Shown piece by piece: positions 34,033 to 43,566 of a DNA stretch of 64,000 nucleotides. The notes beneath the pieces were generated by a model, which was not told the origin of the DNA, did not search any database, and saw only the letters and a list, made by a program, of their open reading frames with translations. A program made the position numbers and the translations under genes. Positions within the stretch are counted from its first letter, which is position 1. Each line of letters opens with the position of its first letter. This DNA is from Bacillota bacterium (GTDB lineage: Bacteria; Bacillota; Clostridia; Lachnospirales; Lachnospiraceae). The stretch is from positions 1-64,000 of the forward strand of contig JAEYSV010000018.1 in NCBI GenBank assembly GCA_023434365.1, in the 5' to 3' direction.

Positions 34033-35628
34033 ATGGAAACCACAATTTTTGTAGATCAGATTGGATATCGTAGTGACATGGAAAAGATAGCTGCAGTTTT
34101 AAGCGATGAAACGGTTTTTCGAGTTATAGATATGTCCAGTCGTAGTGTTGTATTAGAAGGAGTATTATCACAGGAAAGACGGGATTTATCCTCTGATTAC
34201 CTAATTAGACAAGCGGATTTTGGTGTGATTACAACACCTGGAATATATCAGATTCAAGTAGGCGAAACGTTATCTTATCCATTTGCGATAAGTCAAAATC
34301 CATATAAAGAAGTTAAAAATGCAATGATAAAATCCTATTATTATCAACGCTGTGGTTGTGAGCTAACAAACGAATATGCAGGTGAGTATAAACATGCAAT
34401 ATGTCATAATACCTTGGCGCACTATATAGATGATCATTCAAAAACTTTTGAAGTAAGTGGCGGCTGGCATGATGCTGGAGATTATGGACGCTATATTGTA
34501 GCGGCAGCTACCGCTCTAGGACATATGCTGTATGCGTACGAGATATTCCCTGAGAAGTTTACAGAGAGAATTACAATCCCTGGTGATGACAAGTATCCAG
34601 ATTTGTTAAAGGAATGTCTTTATGAACTGGAATGGATGTTGAAAATGCAGTTTGAGGATGGAAGTGTATCTCATAAAGTCACAACAAGACATTTTTGTGG
34701 AATGATAATGCCAGAAGAGGATACCGAGGAGTTGGTGTTATTAGGTGCTAGTACCAATGCTACGGCAACGTTTGTAGCAAGTATGTGTCTTGCTTCAAGA
34801 ATCTATCAACCTTTTGATAACGAACTTGCATCAACTTTTGCGAGCGCAGCTAAAAAAGCAATGGATTGGTTAACAGCTAACCCTAAATTTATTGAATTTA
34901 AAAATCCTGCTAATGTTACGACGGGTGCCTATGGAGATAACTTCCCAAATGATGAACTGTTTTGGGCAAACCTAGAGATGTATCGGTTAACAAAGGAAAA
35001 AAGATATCTTGATGAGGGTAAGTCTTGGTTTAGTAATGTGGATGTAACCAAATTTGGATGGGGTGATGTAGGCGGTTTTGGAAGTCTTACTTATCTGTTG
35101 GAGACTAATTTTGGTGAGGACAAGTTTTCTCATATACTGAAAAATGCATACCTTGCTAAAGCGCTTGAATTAAGTACCAATGTCAGAGACAGCGGATTTA
35201 AAACAGCACTTCGTTATAATGAATACCGTTGGGGAAGTAATATGGATCTTGCAAACTATGGTATTGTGTTATTAGTTGCCCATAGAATTAATAACAAACT
35301 TGGGTATGAAGAGATGGCACTTCACCAGCTTCACTACCTACTAGGTAAAAACCCACTCGGATTAAGTTTTGTAACCGGTTATGGTACGAAAGCAATGTCA
35401 AACCCACATCATCGACCTTCTGTAGCGGATGATGTCGAGGCCTGTGTTCCTGGGCTGGTATCTGGAGGTCCTGAACGATACCGTATTGACCCACATGTAA
35501 AACAGAGCCTACCAGAGAATACACCACCAGCATTATGTTTTTGTGATCATGAAAACAGTTATTCTACCAATGAAGTAGCGATATACTGGAATTCTTGTGC
35601 TATTTTCTTGGCAGCTTACTTTGATTAG
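34033..35628 (+). CDS. GH9 family glucanase/cellodextrinase without signal peptide
   Basis: The 531-residue protein has an N-terminal Ig-like domain (about residues 1-85, beginning FVDQIGYR) and a GH9 (alpha/alpha)6 domain. The catalytic base Asp is in SGGWHDAGDYGRY. The substrate-binding NPHHRPS and the acid Glu in YSTNEVAIYWNS are present. GH9 enzymes hydrolyse beta-1,4-glucans with inversion. There is no signal peptide or dockerin or CBM, so it should act in the cytoplasm on imported cellodextrins or related glucans. It is followed 13 bases later by an EamA transporter, suggesting a shared transcript. Confidence 0.93.
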   Translation: METTIFVDQIGYRSDMEKIAAVLSDETVFRVIDMSSRSVVLEGVLSQERRDLSSDYLIRQADFGVITTPGIYQIQVGETLSYPFAISQNPYKEVKNAMIKSYYYQRCGCELTNEYAGEYKHAICHNTLAHYIDDHSKTFEVSGGWHDAGDYGRYIVAAATALGHMLYAYEIFPEKFTERITIPGDDKYPDLLKECLYELEWMLKMQFEDGSVSHKVTTRHFCGMIMPEEDTEELVLLGASTNATATFVASMCLASRIYQPFDNELASTFASAAKKAMDWLTANPKFIEFKNPANVTTGAYGDNFPNDELFWANLEMYRLTKEKRYLDEGKSWFSNVDVTKFGWGDVGGFGSLTYLLETNFGEDKFSHILKNAYLAKALELSTNVRDSGFKTALRYNEYRWGSNMDLANYGIVLLVAHRINNKLGYEEMALHQLHYLLGKNPLGLSFVTGYGTKAMSNPHHRPSVADDVEACVPGLVSGGPERYRIDPHVKQSLPENTPPALCFCDHENSYSTNEVAIYWNSCAIFLAAYFD

Positions 35629-35641
35629 TAAAGAGAAAACA

Positions 35642-36580
35642 ATGGATAAAAAAACAATACAAAGCAGTATTATGCTGACCCTGACAGCTTTTATCTGGGG
35701 AGTAGCATTTGTAGCACAGAGTGTTGGGATGGATTATGTTGGGCCGTTTACATTTAATACGGTTCGTTCCTTCCTTGGAGGAATGGTCCTAATACCATGT
35801 ATATTATTATTTAGTAATAATAAAAAAACAAGTGGAACAGTTGCTAAGCAATCTATTAATAATAAATTATTATCAGGTTTTTATGATAAAAAGCTTATAA
35901 TTGGTGGTATTAGTTGTGGAGTAATCTTATTTTTAGCCAGTACATTACAACAGTTTGGTTTAATAGAGACGACTCCGGGAAAAGCTGGTTTTATTACTGC
36001 GTTATATATTCTGATTGTACCGTTACTTGGACTGTTTTTAAAACGAAGGGTTTCAATCAAGGTTTGGATTGGAGTCGGCATTGCCATTATAGGCATGTAT
36101 TTTCTATGCATTAACGAGGGATTTACGATTGCAAAGGGAGATATTTTATTAATCTTATGTGCAATAATTTTCTCAGGACATATTCTTGTAATCGACCATT
36201 TTTCTCCATTTGTAGATGGTGTAAAAATGTCCTGTATTCAGTTTTTGGTATGTGGTGTTTTAGGATTACCATTTATGCTGATTATAGAGCAACCTCTGAT
36301 TGGAGATATTATTAATGCCTGGCAGCCAATTCTTTACGCAGGTGTTTTATCCTGTGGGGTGGCTTATACTTTACAGATTATTGGTCAGAAAAATATGAAT
36401 CCGGTCATTGCATCATTAATTCTGAGTCTAGAGTCGGTCTTTGCAACGGTAGCCGGCTGGTTAATTCTTGGCGATACACTAAGTAGACGTGAGATCCTGG
36501 GGTGTATGCTAGTTTTTGCTGCAATCATTTTAGCGCAGTTACCAGAAAGAAAGAATATACTTGCTAAATTTGATTCTTAA
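35642..36580 (+). CDS. EamA/DMT-family transporter
   Basis: The ATG at 35642 is chosen because the longer frame overlaps the GH9 gene without a ribosome site. The 312-residue protein has ten membrane segments as two EamA repeats: LTLTAFIWGVAFVAQSVGMD in the first, ILLILCAIIFSGHILVIDHF in the second. DMT transporters export or exchange amino acids and other small metabolites. The substrate is unknown. Confidence 0.92.
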   Translation: MDKKTIQSSIMLTLTAFIWGVAFVAQSVGMDYVGPFTFNTVRSFLGGMVLIPCILLFSNNKKTSGTVAKQSINNKLLSGFYDKKLIIGGISCGVILFLASTLQQFGLIETTPGKAGFITALYILIVPLLGLFLKRRVSIKVWIGVGIAIIGMYFLCINEGFTIAKGDILLILCAIIFSGHILVIDHFSPFVDGVKMSCIQFLVCGVLGLPFMLIIEQPLIGDIINAWQPILYAGVLSCGVAYTLQIIGQKNMNPVIASLILSLESVFATVAGWLILGDTLSRREILGCMLVFAAIILAQLPERKNILAKFDS

Positions 36581-36609
36581 GTTTAAGTGATAGAATAAGT
36601 GAAATATTA

Positions 36610-36687
36610 AAGTCACATAATTGTTTATGAACTGCTTAGGTCTGGTTGACTAAGAGAGGTTCGTTGAGCAGTTTATGTGACTTTTTT
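36610..36687 (+). terminator. Long-stem terminator
   Basis: AAAGTCACATAA and TTATGTGACTTTTTT are the outer arms, with AACTGCT/AGCAGTT inside. Confidence 0.75.
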
Positions 36688-36748
36688 GAATGTTATGGAC
36701 GTGTCTCGCATACATTGAAGTAGAAATATATAACTTGGAGGATTAACT

Positions 36749-37390
36749 ATGGAAATGAGACAATGTGAACAAGGCGGACACTATTACGATGCATCCATCC
36801 ATGCTACCTGTCCTTATTGCGCTAGTGCAGCAGGATATCCTTATAATAATGGTACACAGCAGGAGGGAGTCGCTTCGGCAAAACCAAACCCAGCATTAAA
36901 CAGTCAATCAGTTGGTAGTCAGGCAGTATTAACAAAACCGCAAAGTGCCAGTCCTGATGCCAAAACAGTTTCCATGTTCGCATCAATGCCTTCCCAGGGA
37001 GTTGATGGAAGAACAATTGCGATTATTCAGAAAGACATGGGAATCGATCCTGTGGTAGGGTGGCTGGTATGTATTCGTGGCAATGAAAAAGGGCGTGATT
37101 ATCGTATACATAGCGACAATAATTTTATTGGACGCAGTGAGAAGATGGACGTTTGCGTTCGTGGAGATGAAACAATCAGTAGAGAGAATCATGCCATAAT
37201 TAGTTTTGATATTCGGGATAAAGTGTATTATTTTTCACCAGGTGATGGACGCAGTATTGTCCGTGTAAATGGAAGAGCTATTTTCCAGACTACAGTGCTT
37301 GAAGCATACGATATTATTGAAATTGGTCGAACCTGTTTGATGTTTGTACCATTGTGTGGAGAAAGGTTTGAGTGGACGAGGGAGGTTTGA
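36749..37390 (+). CDS. Zinc-ribbon/FHA-domain protein
   Basis: The 213-residue cytoplasmic protein has an N-terminal metal-site candidate (CEQGGHYYDASIHATCPYC), an Ala/Ser/Gln-rich linker and a C-terminal FHA domain from about residue 105. The phosphothreonine-binding residues are seen in FIGRSEK, ISRENHAII and VNGR. It should recognise a phosphorylated partner. It is followed after 4 bases by a PP2C phosphatase and then by a VWA/FHA membrane protein, all in one operon. The strong AGGAG site fits good expression. No kinase gene lies in the window. Confidence 0.9.
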   Translation: MEMRQCEQGGHYYDASIHATCPYCASAAGYPYNNGTQQEGVASAKPNPALNSQSVGSQAVLTKPQSASPDAKTVSMFASMPSQGVDGRTIAIIQKDMGIDPVVGWLVCIRGNEKGRDYRIHSDNNFIGRSEKMDVCVRGDETISRENHAIISFDIRDKVYYFSPGDGRSIVRVNGRAIFQTTVLEAYDIIEIGRTCLMFVPLCGERFEWTREV

Positions 37391-37394
37391 GTAG

Positions 37395-38390
37395 ATGTCA
37401 ATACAACCTACGAGTCAGGAAACTGCCTTAACCAAAGTTGAGATAGCAAGAGAGGATACCAAATTGATTGTTCCGATTGATGAAACACTTCAGGAAGCAA
37501 TCAAACAGGGAATAAAGGAAGTAACAGAAACGAAAAGCCTAATAGAAGCAAAACCACCTGTTACTGTATCGGTTGAGGAAGTAGCACCTCCTAAAATAGA
37601 GGAAGGCGCGAATGACCCGTTTTTAGTTGGTAAAGTGCATCATATTGGTGGTAGGGAGAGTCAGCAGGATTCTTTTGGCATTAGTAACATGAAGAATCAG
37701 ATGATTGCACAAACCAAGGGTATCCTGTCTGTGGTTGCCGATGGCATGGGAGGCTTATCAAGAGGAGCAGAGATTAGCAGTTTGGTCACAGTGTCAATGC
37801 TTAGATATTTTCATGAGCATATTTTTCGAGAAAAGTATGATATGGAAATGTTGAAAATGCTTTATCGGGCAAATGACGAAGTGAATCATTTGCTAGGGGA
37901 AAAAGGAGTTGGAAAGAGTGGAACTACTGTAGTTGCCGCGATGATAAAGAAGGAGATGCTGTATTTCATTGGTGTGGGAGATAGTAGACTCTATTTATTC
38001 CGTAATGGAACATTGCTAAAACTTAATAGAGAACATGTTTATTCAAGGCAATTAGACGAAAAGGCAGCTAGAGGAGATATCTTATTGAGTGAAGCCAGAT
38101 TTCATCCAATGAGATATGCATTAACCAGTTTTCTTGGAATTGGAGATCTAGATGAGATAGACCGAAATACCGAGGGAATTAAATTAACTAAGAAAGATCG
38201 AATTCTACTAATGACAGATGGAATATATGGTGCACTTTCTGAGGAAGAAATTATTAAGTGCATGCTAGAGACTCCGAAAGAGAGTGCAGCGTGTATGGAG
38301 CGAATGATCTTAAATAAAAATAAAACCGGGCAAGATAATTTTACCTGCATCATTTTGGAGTATCGCGAGGAGAACGAGCCAAGCCAATGA
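37395..38390 (+). CDS. PP2C-family Ser/Thr protein phosphatase
   Basis: The 331-residue protein has a charged N-terminal region of about 75 residues and a PPM/PP2C domain. Metal-binding motifs are in ESQQDSFG, VADGMGGLSRG, LLMTDGIYGAL and TGQDNFTCII. GVGDSRLYLF is also typical. It would remove phosphate from Ser/Thr, opposing a kinase whose targets are read by the FHA domains encoded on both sides. The stop overlaps the long frame of the next gene, but the real start there is 35 bases on. There is no membrane segment. Confidence 0.94.
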   Translation: MSIQPTSQETALTKVEIAREDTKLIVPIDETLQEAIKQGIKEVTETKSLIEAKPPVTVSVEEVAPPKIEEGANDPFLVGKVHHIGGRESQQDSFGISNMKNQMIAQTKGILSVVADGMGGLSRGAEISSLVTVSMLRYFHEHIFREKYDMEMLKMLYRANDEVNHLLGEKGVGKSGTTVVAAMIKKEMLYFIGVGDSRLYLFRNGTLLKLNREHVYSRQLDEKAARGDILLSEARFHPMRYALTSFLGIGDLDEIDRNTEGIKLTKKDRILLMTDGIYGALSEEEIIKCMLETPKESAACMERMILNKNKTGQDNFTCIILEYREENEPSQ

Positions 38391-38425
38391 CTTTCAATGA
38401 TAATGTGGGAGAAAAGGGGGAAAAA

Positions 38426-40348
38426 ATGAAATCAAGATGGAAGAGATTACTGACTGGAAGTCTGATTCTCCTGCTATCAGGCAGTTTATCTGTTGTGTCC
38501 CGCGCTGTCGAACCACTCGTTGTTGATATAGAAGGAATAACGGTAGATCAAAAAGAGATGTCAATCTATGTTAATCATAACGCATTGGAACTTGCGAGTG
38601 ACAAGGAAGTCAGTTATCAGGTATTCTTAAATGATACAGCATTTACGGTTAAGGATAAGAGAGCAATTGAAGCGAGTAAAGAGAAAATCTCCTATCTTGT
38701 TCTGGCCGATGTGTCAGGTTCCATGAGTGAAGAGTCAATCGAACAGATTAAGTCAATTTTATCAGAGATGGCTGCAAAGATTGGGGATATGGACCAGGTA
38801 TGTTTAATAGAACTAGGCGATAACGCTTATGTAGAGAACTTCATCCAAGGAAAAGATAAGCTACTTCAAAAAGTACATAAGATTCAGAAGAGGCAGGAGG
38901 ATACTAACCTCTATTATGGCATTGATAAAGCATTGGAGATCCTTAATACTAGTACCCATTGTGATGTAAAGAAGTGTTTGGTCGTATTGTCCGATGGGAT
39001 GGATGATCAAGTGACAGGTATTACAAAGGAGGAGGTAATTAGAAAGATCGAAAAATATAATCTTCCTGTTTATACGGTAGGCATGCTCAGTGCTGATCCT
39101 TCCCAGTTGCGTATTGATAAAGCAAAGGAACTTGGTAGTTTTGCACGATTAACAATTATGGGTGAACACTATACGATTAATGAGAGCGATAAGAAGGCGG
39201 ATGTTGTTGCTGATAATATTATTAAGCGAATGTCTGGGGGAGAAGTGCTAACGGTTGATGTGGCGGGTGTTACCTTGACAAAAGATCAAATGTATCTTCA
39301 AGTGGAGCTGAAAGTCGAAGGCGAGGCTTCTGCAACGGATGGATATTATTTTGCATCGTCTAGGTTATCGAGTGCAGCTAATGATAAACAGGCAGATGGG
39401 ATAAAAGCAGAGGAAAGTACAACAGAGCAAGATCAATCAAAGTCAAACGATTATTCGTTTCCTGAGCTTGTGGTAATGATACTTTGCAGCTTATTAATAT
39501 TATTTATTTTTGTCTCCTATCTGGTTGGTATCATTCGAAAACGCCGTAATGAGAGAAAGATGGAGGAATTATATCAAGACCAGGAGGAATTAAACCAGAG
39601 TGAGATATCAGAAAATAAGGATAGTGCTTGTAACCTGAATCAATCAGACAATCTTACATCCATGGAACGTGATAAGGAAGTGTCTAGAGAAGAAGGAAAG
39701 GAGCAGAGTTCGGAAAATAATATGGATTCAACAAGAGTTTTTAATCGAAGCGAATGGAATAAAGAGTCAATAGAGAAAAGCAAAGAAACTGAAGTAGTTA
39801 ATAAAGCGAAGGAGAAAGATGAGCAGGTTGCGAAGGAGTCTGAAAAGGAAGGCGAAAAGAAAGAAGCCCCTGAAGAAAACTTAGAATCCCAGGAAGCAAG
39901 TAATATTACGGATTCTTCCACGGAGGAGGAGCAACAAAAAGAACTGACCATTATGGAGGCGGTACAAAGAATTGATAATACGGTTAATGAGAGAGAGCAT
40001 AGCTCGCAACCGTATACGGTAGTTGCAGATGAGTATTTGACCATCCCTACAATTACACTAGTACTAACTAAAGTGGGCTTAGTTGAGGAAATGGTCTATC
40101 ATCTTACCGTTCGAGGAGAAGTGATTATTGGGCGAAATTCAGCCAGATGTCATTTTTCAATACCAGAAGATGCCTTACTATCTTCAGTACATTGCTTAAT
40201 TACCTATACAGGAAAGAAGTTATTACTGACCGACTTAAACAGCACCAATGGTACGTTTGTTAATGGTGTACCGATTGTGCAGCCATATGAAATATGCCAG
40301 GATGATATACTTTTAATTGGCTCCAATGATTATCGAATTAACTGGTGA
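38426..40348 (+). CDS. Membrane protein with extracytoplasmic VWA and cytoplasmic FHA domains
   Basis: The ATG at 38426 follows AAAAGGGGG. The 640-residue protein has a signal peptide (LLTGSLILLLSGSLSVVSRA) and a von Willebrand A domain from about residue 80. Its MIDAS is VLADVSGSMSEES and VVLSDGMDD. One membrane segment (VVMILCSLLILFIFVSYLVG, about residue 365) is followed by a Glu/Lys-rich cytoplasmic linker of about 150 residues. A C-terminal FHA domain has IIGRNSARCHF, SSVHCLI and NSTNGTFVNG. It could couple an outside ligand to inside phospho-signalling. It is the last gene of the operon with the FHA and PP2C genes. Confidence 0.92.
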   Translation: MKSRWKRLLTGSLILLLSGSLSVVSRAVEPLVVDIEGITVDQKEMSIYVNHNALELASDKEVSYQVFLNDTAFTVKDKRAIEASKEKISYLVLADVSGSMSEESIEQIKSILSEMAAKIGDMDQVCLIELGDNAYVENFIQGKDKLLQKVHKIQKRQEDTNLYYGIDKALEILNTSTHCDVKKCLVVLSDGMDDQVTGITKEEVIRKIEKYNLPVYTVGMLSADPSQLRIDKAKELGSFARLTIMGEHYTINESDKKADVVADNIIKRMSGGEVLTVDVAGVTLTKDQMYLQVELKVEGEASATDGYYFASSRLSSAANDKQADGIKAEESTTEQDQSKSNDYSFPELVVMILCSLLILFIFVSYLVGIIRKRRNERKMEELYQDQEELNQSEISENKDSACNLNQSDNLTSMERDKEVSREEGKEQSSENNMDSTRVFNRSEWNKESIEKSKETEVVNKAKEKDEQVAKESEKEGEKKEAPEENLESQEASNITDSSTEEEQQKELTIMEAVQRIDNTVNEREHSSQPYTVVADEYLTIPTITLVLTKVGLVEEMVYHLTVRGEVIIGRNSARCHFSIPEDALLSSVHCLITYTGKKLLLTDLNSTNGTFVNGVPIVQPYEICQDDILLIGSNDYRINW

Positions 40349-40364
40349 AGATTTTTTATGAGCG

Positions 40365-40393
40365 TTGACACTGTTTAATGGATTTGGTATCAT
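40365..40393 (+). promoter_or_regulatory. dapL promoter
   Basis: TTGACA (40365-40370), 17 bases and TATCAT (40388-40393). Confidence 0.65.
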
Positions 40394-40419
40394 AGCACCA
40401 AAGAAAGGAGTTGCAAAAA

Positions 40420-41616
40420 ATGCCAAGGTTAAATGAGAACTATTTAAAGCTTAAAGATAATTACCTGTTCGCAGAGATTGCGAAACGTGTTAATGCTTAT
40501 ATACAAGCAAATCCTGATAAACCAGTAATTCGTATGGGGATCGGCGATGTAACACGCCCATTAAGTCATAAAGTAATTGAGGGGTTACATGAAGGAGTAA
40601 ACCATATGACAGATGCAAAAACCTTTAAGGGATATGCACCTGATTATGGATATGACTTCTTACGTGAGGCAATTCAAAGCTACTATAAGGAACATAATGC
40701 AGAGGTTGCGGTAGATGAAATCTTTGTAAGCGACGGTGCAAAAAGCGATACTGGTAATATTGGTGAATTATTTGATCGTGATAACGTTGTGTTAATTCCT
40801 GACCCAGTATATCCGGTTTACGTAGATACCAATATTATGGCAGGTAGAAAGGTAGAATACCTAGATGCGAATGCGTCAAATGATTTTCTCCCTATGCCTG
40901 ATCAGTCAAAGCATGCTGATATCATCTATATCTGTTCACCAAATAATCCTACAGGGGCTGCTTATAATCGCGAGCAGTTAAAAGTGTGGGTGGATTATGC
41001 GATTGCTAATGAGGCTGTAATCTTATTTGATGCTGCTTATGAATGTTTTGTGGCGGATACTGACACTCCTCGTTCTATCTACGAAATTGAGGGTGCAAAA
41101 AAATGTGCGATTGAGTTCTGCTCCTTATCTAAAACAGCAGGATTTACCGGAACTCGTCTTGGATATACAGTAGTTCCAAACGAACTTAGCTTTACTACTA
41201 GTAGTGGTAATACAGTAAGCATGAATGCACTGTGGAGTCGCCGCCAGTCTACAAAATTAAACGGAGTAAGCTATATTGTACAACGTGGTGCAGCAGAAGT
41301 GTTTACCGAAGAAGGTATGGCTGAATGTAAGAAAAACATAGAGTACTATAAAGAAAATGCAAAAGTTATTGCAGCTTGCATGGAGAAAAAAGGGATTACC
41401 TATTTTGGTGGAAAAAATTCTCCTTATATCTGGTTTGAGTGTCCTAACGGGATGGAAAGCTGGGAATTTTTTGACCTAATGTTAAATAAAATTCAGGTAG
41501 TAGGAACCCCTGGTGCTGGATTTGGTAACAATGGTAAGTATTATTTCCGTCTAAGCAGCTTCAATACCTATGAAAATACGGTGGAAGCAATGAGAAGATT
41601 TGACGAAGCATTCTAG
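40420..41616 (+). CDS. dapL: LL-diaminopimelate aminotransferase
   Basis: The ATG at 40420 is correctly spaced from AAAGGAG; an in-frame TTG nine bases earlier is too close to it. The 398-residue class I aminotransferase has RMGIGDVTRPL, FKGYAPDYGYDFLREAI, CSPNNPTGAAY and the PLP-lysine region EFCSLSKTAGFTGTRLGY. These match DapL, which makes LL-diaminopimelate directly from tetrahydrodipicolinate and glutamate. It supplies lysine and the peptidoglycan crosslinker. It is a single gene. Confidence 0.96.
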   Translation: MPRLNENYLKLKDNYLFAEIAKRVNAYIQANPDKPVIRMGIGDVTRPLSHKVIEGLHEGVNHMTDAKTFKGYAPDYGYDFLREAIQSYYKEHNAEVAVDEIFVSDGAKSDTGNIGELFDRDNVVLIPDPVYPVYVDTNIMAGRKVEYLDANASNDFLPMPDQSKHADIIYICSPNNPTGAAYNREQLKVWVDYAIANEAVILFDAAYECFVADTDTPRSIYEIEGAKKCAIEFCSLSKTAGFTGTRLGYTVVPNELSFTTSSGNTVSMNALWSRRQSTKLNGVSYIVQRGAAEVFTEEGMAECKKNIEYYKENAKVIAACMEKKGITYFGGKNSPYIWFECPNGMESWEFFDLMLNKIQVVGTPGAGFGNNGKYYFRLSSFNTYENTVEAMRRFDEAF

Positions 41617-41628
41617 GATGCTTGATAA

Positions 41629-41664
41629 AAGGGACCTGCAGATTATGTTGCAGGTCCCTTGTTT
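41629..41664. terminator. Terminator between dapL and the histidine kinase
   Basis: AAGGGACCTGCA pairs perfectly with TGCAGGTCCCTT. Confidence 0.85.
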
Positions 41665-41679
41665 ATTCAATATAAAATA

Positions 41680-42771
41680 TTAACGTACGGGTAATACAAC
41701 CGTAAATGTTGTTGTCTCGTTTTTACTGGTAACAGCAATCGTTCCATGATGTGCCTTAACGATTTCTTTCGCAATTGCCAGCCCTAGCCCGGAGCCACCA
41801 CTATTAGAGGAACGGGCACTGTCTAGCCTGAAAAACTTTTCAAAAATCATGTTTCGTTTTTCTTCTGGGATTTCTCTTCCTCTGTTGGTAAAGGTAATCA
41901 CTACCTTTTCATGTTCCGGATAAGCCACTATTTTGATTATCGTATTTTCATAACTATAAGCGATAGCATTTTTTAAGATATTATTAAATACTCTTGCGAG
42001 TTTATCAGGGTCTGCAGATACGTATAAATCAGGCGTCACTTGAACTTCGGCCTTACGATTACAAGAGGCAAGCATAGGATAGAATTCATCTGCTAATTGC
42101 GCTAACATAAATTCCAGGTTCATTTTTTCCTTTTCTAGTGGAATGGTGGAAAGATTGAATCTGGTAATATCAAAGAATTCGTTAATGAGTTGTTCCAATC
42201 GATAAGCTTTATTCAGAGTAATCTTCGTGTATTTCGCTTTTTGCGCAATTGGCATGTCAGGCACTTCATCAAGGAGCGTTAGATAACCAATTATGGAAGC
42301 TAACGGAGTTTTGATATCATGAGCCAGATAGGCGATCAAATCATTTTTTCGCTGAATTTCAACCTGAGCTAGCTGCTCGTTTTTAATATTTTCCATTTTA
42401 ATATGGTTAAGATTATTCTCTAATTGCTTAAACTGTTTATCAAGTATAATCATCGAATCATTTTTTAGAATCAGTTTATCCATCTGTTCCACAACATGAG
42501 CTAGTTTCTTCATAAAACGGTATTCAACGATTGCCCATCCAAAGAATTCAATAATCAATATCATAATGGACAGGGCTAATTCTTTGCGCGTTACAAACCA
42601 TCTCGTAAGATTATAACCAACGGAACCTACCATAAGATCAGCAAAAAAGCCGTTAAAGGCATAGTCAAGCATTAAAAACAGCAAAAGCATGAGTACTAAT
42701 ATAGCAGAAGATACATACAGGTGTGTTAATACCAGCCTTCGTTTGAAATGATGCATAAATTTCTTATTCAA
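41680..42771 (-). CDS. VanS-like sensor histidine kinase
   Basis: The 363-residue kinase has two membrane segments (about residues 13-33 and 63-82) with a short extracytoplasmic loop. The phospho-acceptor His is in DLIAYLAHDIKTPLASIIGYL. The ATPase has NILKNAI, an N-box, and SGGSGLGLAIAKEI. The DHp region (KAYRLEQLINEFFDITRFNL) resembles VanS kinases. It overlaps the response-regulator gene by 8 bases. No vanH/A/X genes are nearby, so glycopeptide resistance is not indicated. A wall-stress role is possible. Confidence 0.93.
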   Translation of the reverse strand: MNKKFMHHFKRRLVLTHLYVSSAILVLMLLLFLMLDYAFNGFFADLMVGSVGYNLTRWFVTRKELALSIMILIIEFFGWAIVEYRFMKKLAHVVEQMDKLILKNDSMIILDKQFKQLENNLNHIKMENIKNEQLAQVEIQRKNDLIAYLAHDIKTPLASIIGYLTLLDEVPDMPIAQKAKYTKITLNKAYRLEQLINEFFDITRFNLSTIPLEKEKMNLEFMLAQLADEFYPMLASCNRKAEVQVTPDLYVSADPDKLARVFNNILKNAIAYSYENTIIKIVAYPEHEKVVITFTNRGREIPEEKRNMIFEKFFRLDSARSSNSGGSGLGLAIAKEIVKAHHGTIAVTSKNETTTFTVVLPVR

Positions 42772-43459
42772 CTTTATACCCCACTCCCCACACCGTCTTA
42801 ATGTATTTCGGTTGTTCAGTGTTTTCGTTCATTTTCTCACGAAGGTGGCGAATGTGTACCATAATCGTATTGTTACTGTTACTAAAATATTTCTCACCCC
42901 AGATTTCCTGGAATAGACGATCAGCACTGATTACCTGACCTCGGTTTTTGCAAAGATACCAAAGAATTGAAAACTCGGTGGGAGTCAGATTGATATTTTC
43001 TTCATTCAATAGACACGTATGGGTTGTCTTATTTAGTACCAACCCTGAAAAACTAATAGTATCATCATTTTCTTCTAAATCGCTTTTACTATATTTATTT
43101 GCACGTCGAAGTTGTGCTTTTACTCTTGCAATTAATTCGAGTGGACGAAAGGGTTTTGTCACATAGTCATCAGCACCAAGAGTCAGACCGGTGATTTTAT
43201 CTATCTCAGATTCTTTTGCAGTCAGCATAATGACCGGATACGTATATTTTTCTCTTATTTTCTGACAAATCGTAAACCCATCAATATCAGGAAGCATCAC
43301 ATCAAGGATGGCCATATCTAGTTTTTCATTTTCGATGCATTCTAGGGCATCCATACTCTGATAAAATTTGTAGACAATATAGTTTTCGTTTGTTAAGAAA
43401 AGTTCAACCAAGTCGGCAATTTCTTTTTCATCATCTAATACTAATATTTTCGCAGCCAT
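42764..43459 (-). CDS. OmpR/VanR-like response regulator
   Basis: The 231-residue regulator has a receiver domain with LVLDDEKEIADL, the phospho-Asp in DMAILDVMLPDIDG and the Lys in DDYVTKPFRPLEL. The C-terminal winged-helix domain (INLTPTEFSILWYL, NTIMVHIRHLREKM) is OmpR type. It pairs with the histidine kinase downstream. An SGNH-hydrolase gene upstream on the same strand, 107 bases away, may be co-transcribed or a target. Confidence 0.95.
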   Translation of the reverse strand: MAAKILVLDDEKEIADLVELFLTNENYIVYKFYQSMDALECIENEKLDMAILDVMLPDIDGFTICQKIREKYTYPVIMLTAKESEIDKITGLTLGADDYVTKPFRPLELIARVKAQLRRANKYSKSDLEENDDTISFSGLVLNKTTHTCLLNEENINLTPTEFSILWYLCKNRGQVISADRLFQEIWGEKYFSNSNNTIMVHIRHLREKMNENTEQPKYIKTVWGVGYKVE

Positions 43460-43566
43460 TTTCGTACCCCATCAGATAGTTTGTATAGTTTTTCTTTGTC
43501 AATATGATAGCATTAGACGATATAGAATGTCAAATTTGAAGTGGCTTTTTCCTTGGAATAGATGTA

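Noticed and set aside
41680..43459. Glycopeptide-resistance locus
   Set aside because: Only VanRS-like regulators are present; the ligase, dehydrogenase and dipeptidase genes are absent. The 2-hydroxyacid dehydrogenase at 44604 is on the other strand and not next to a ligase.
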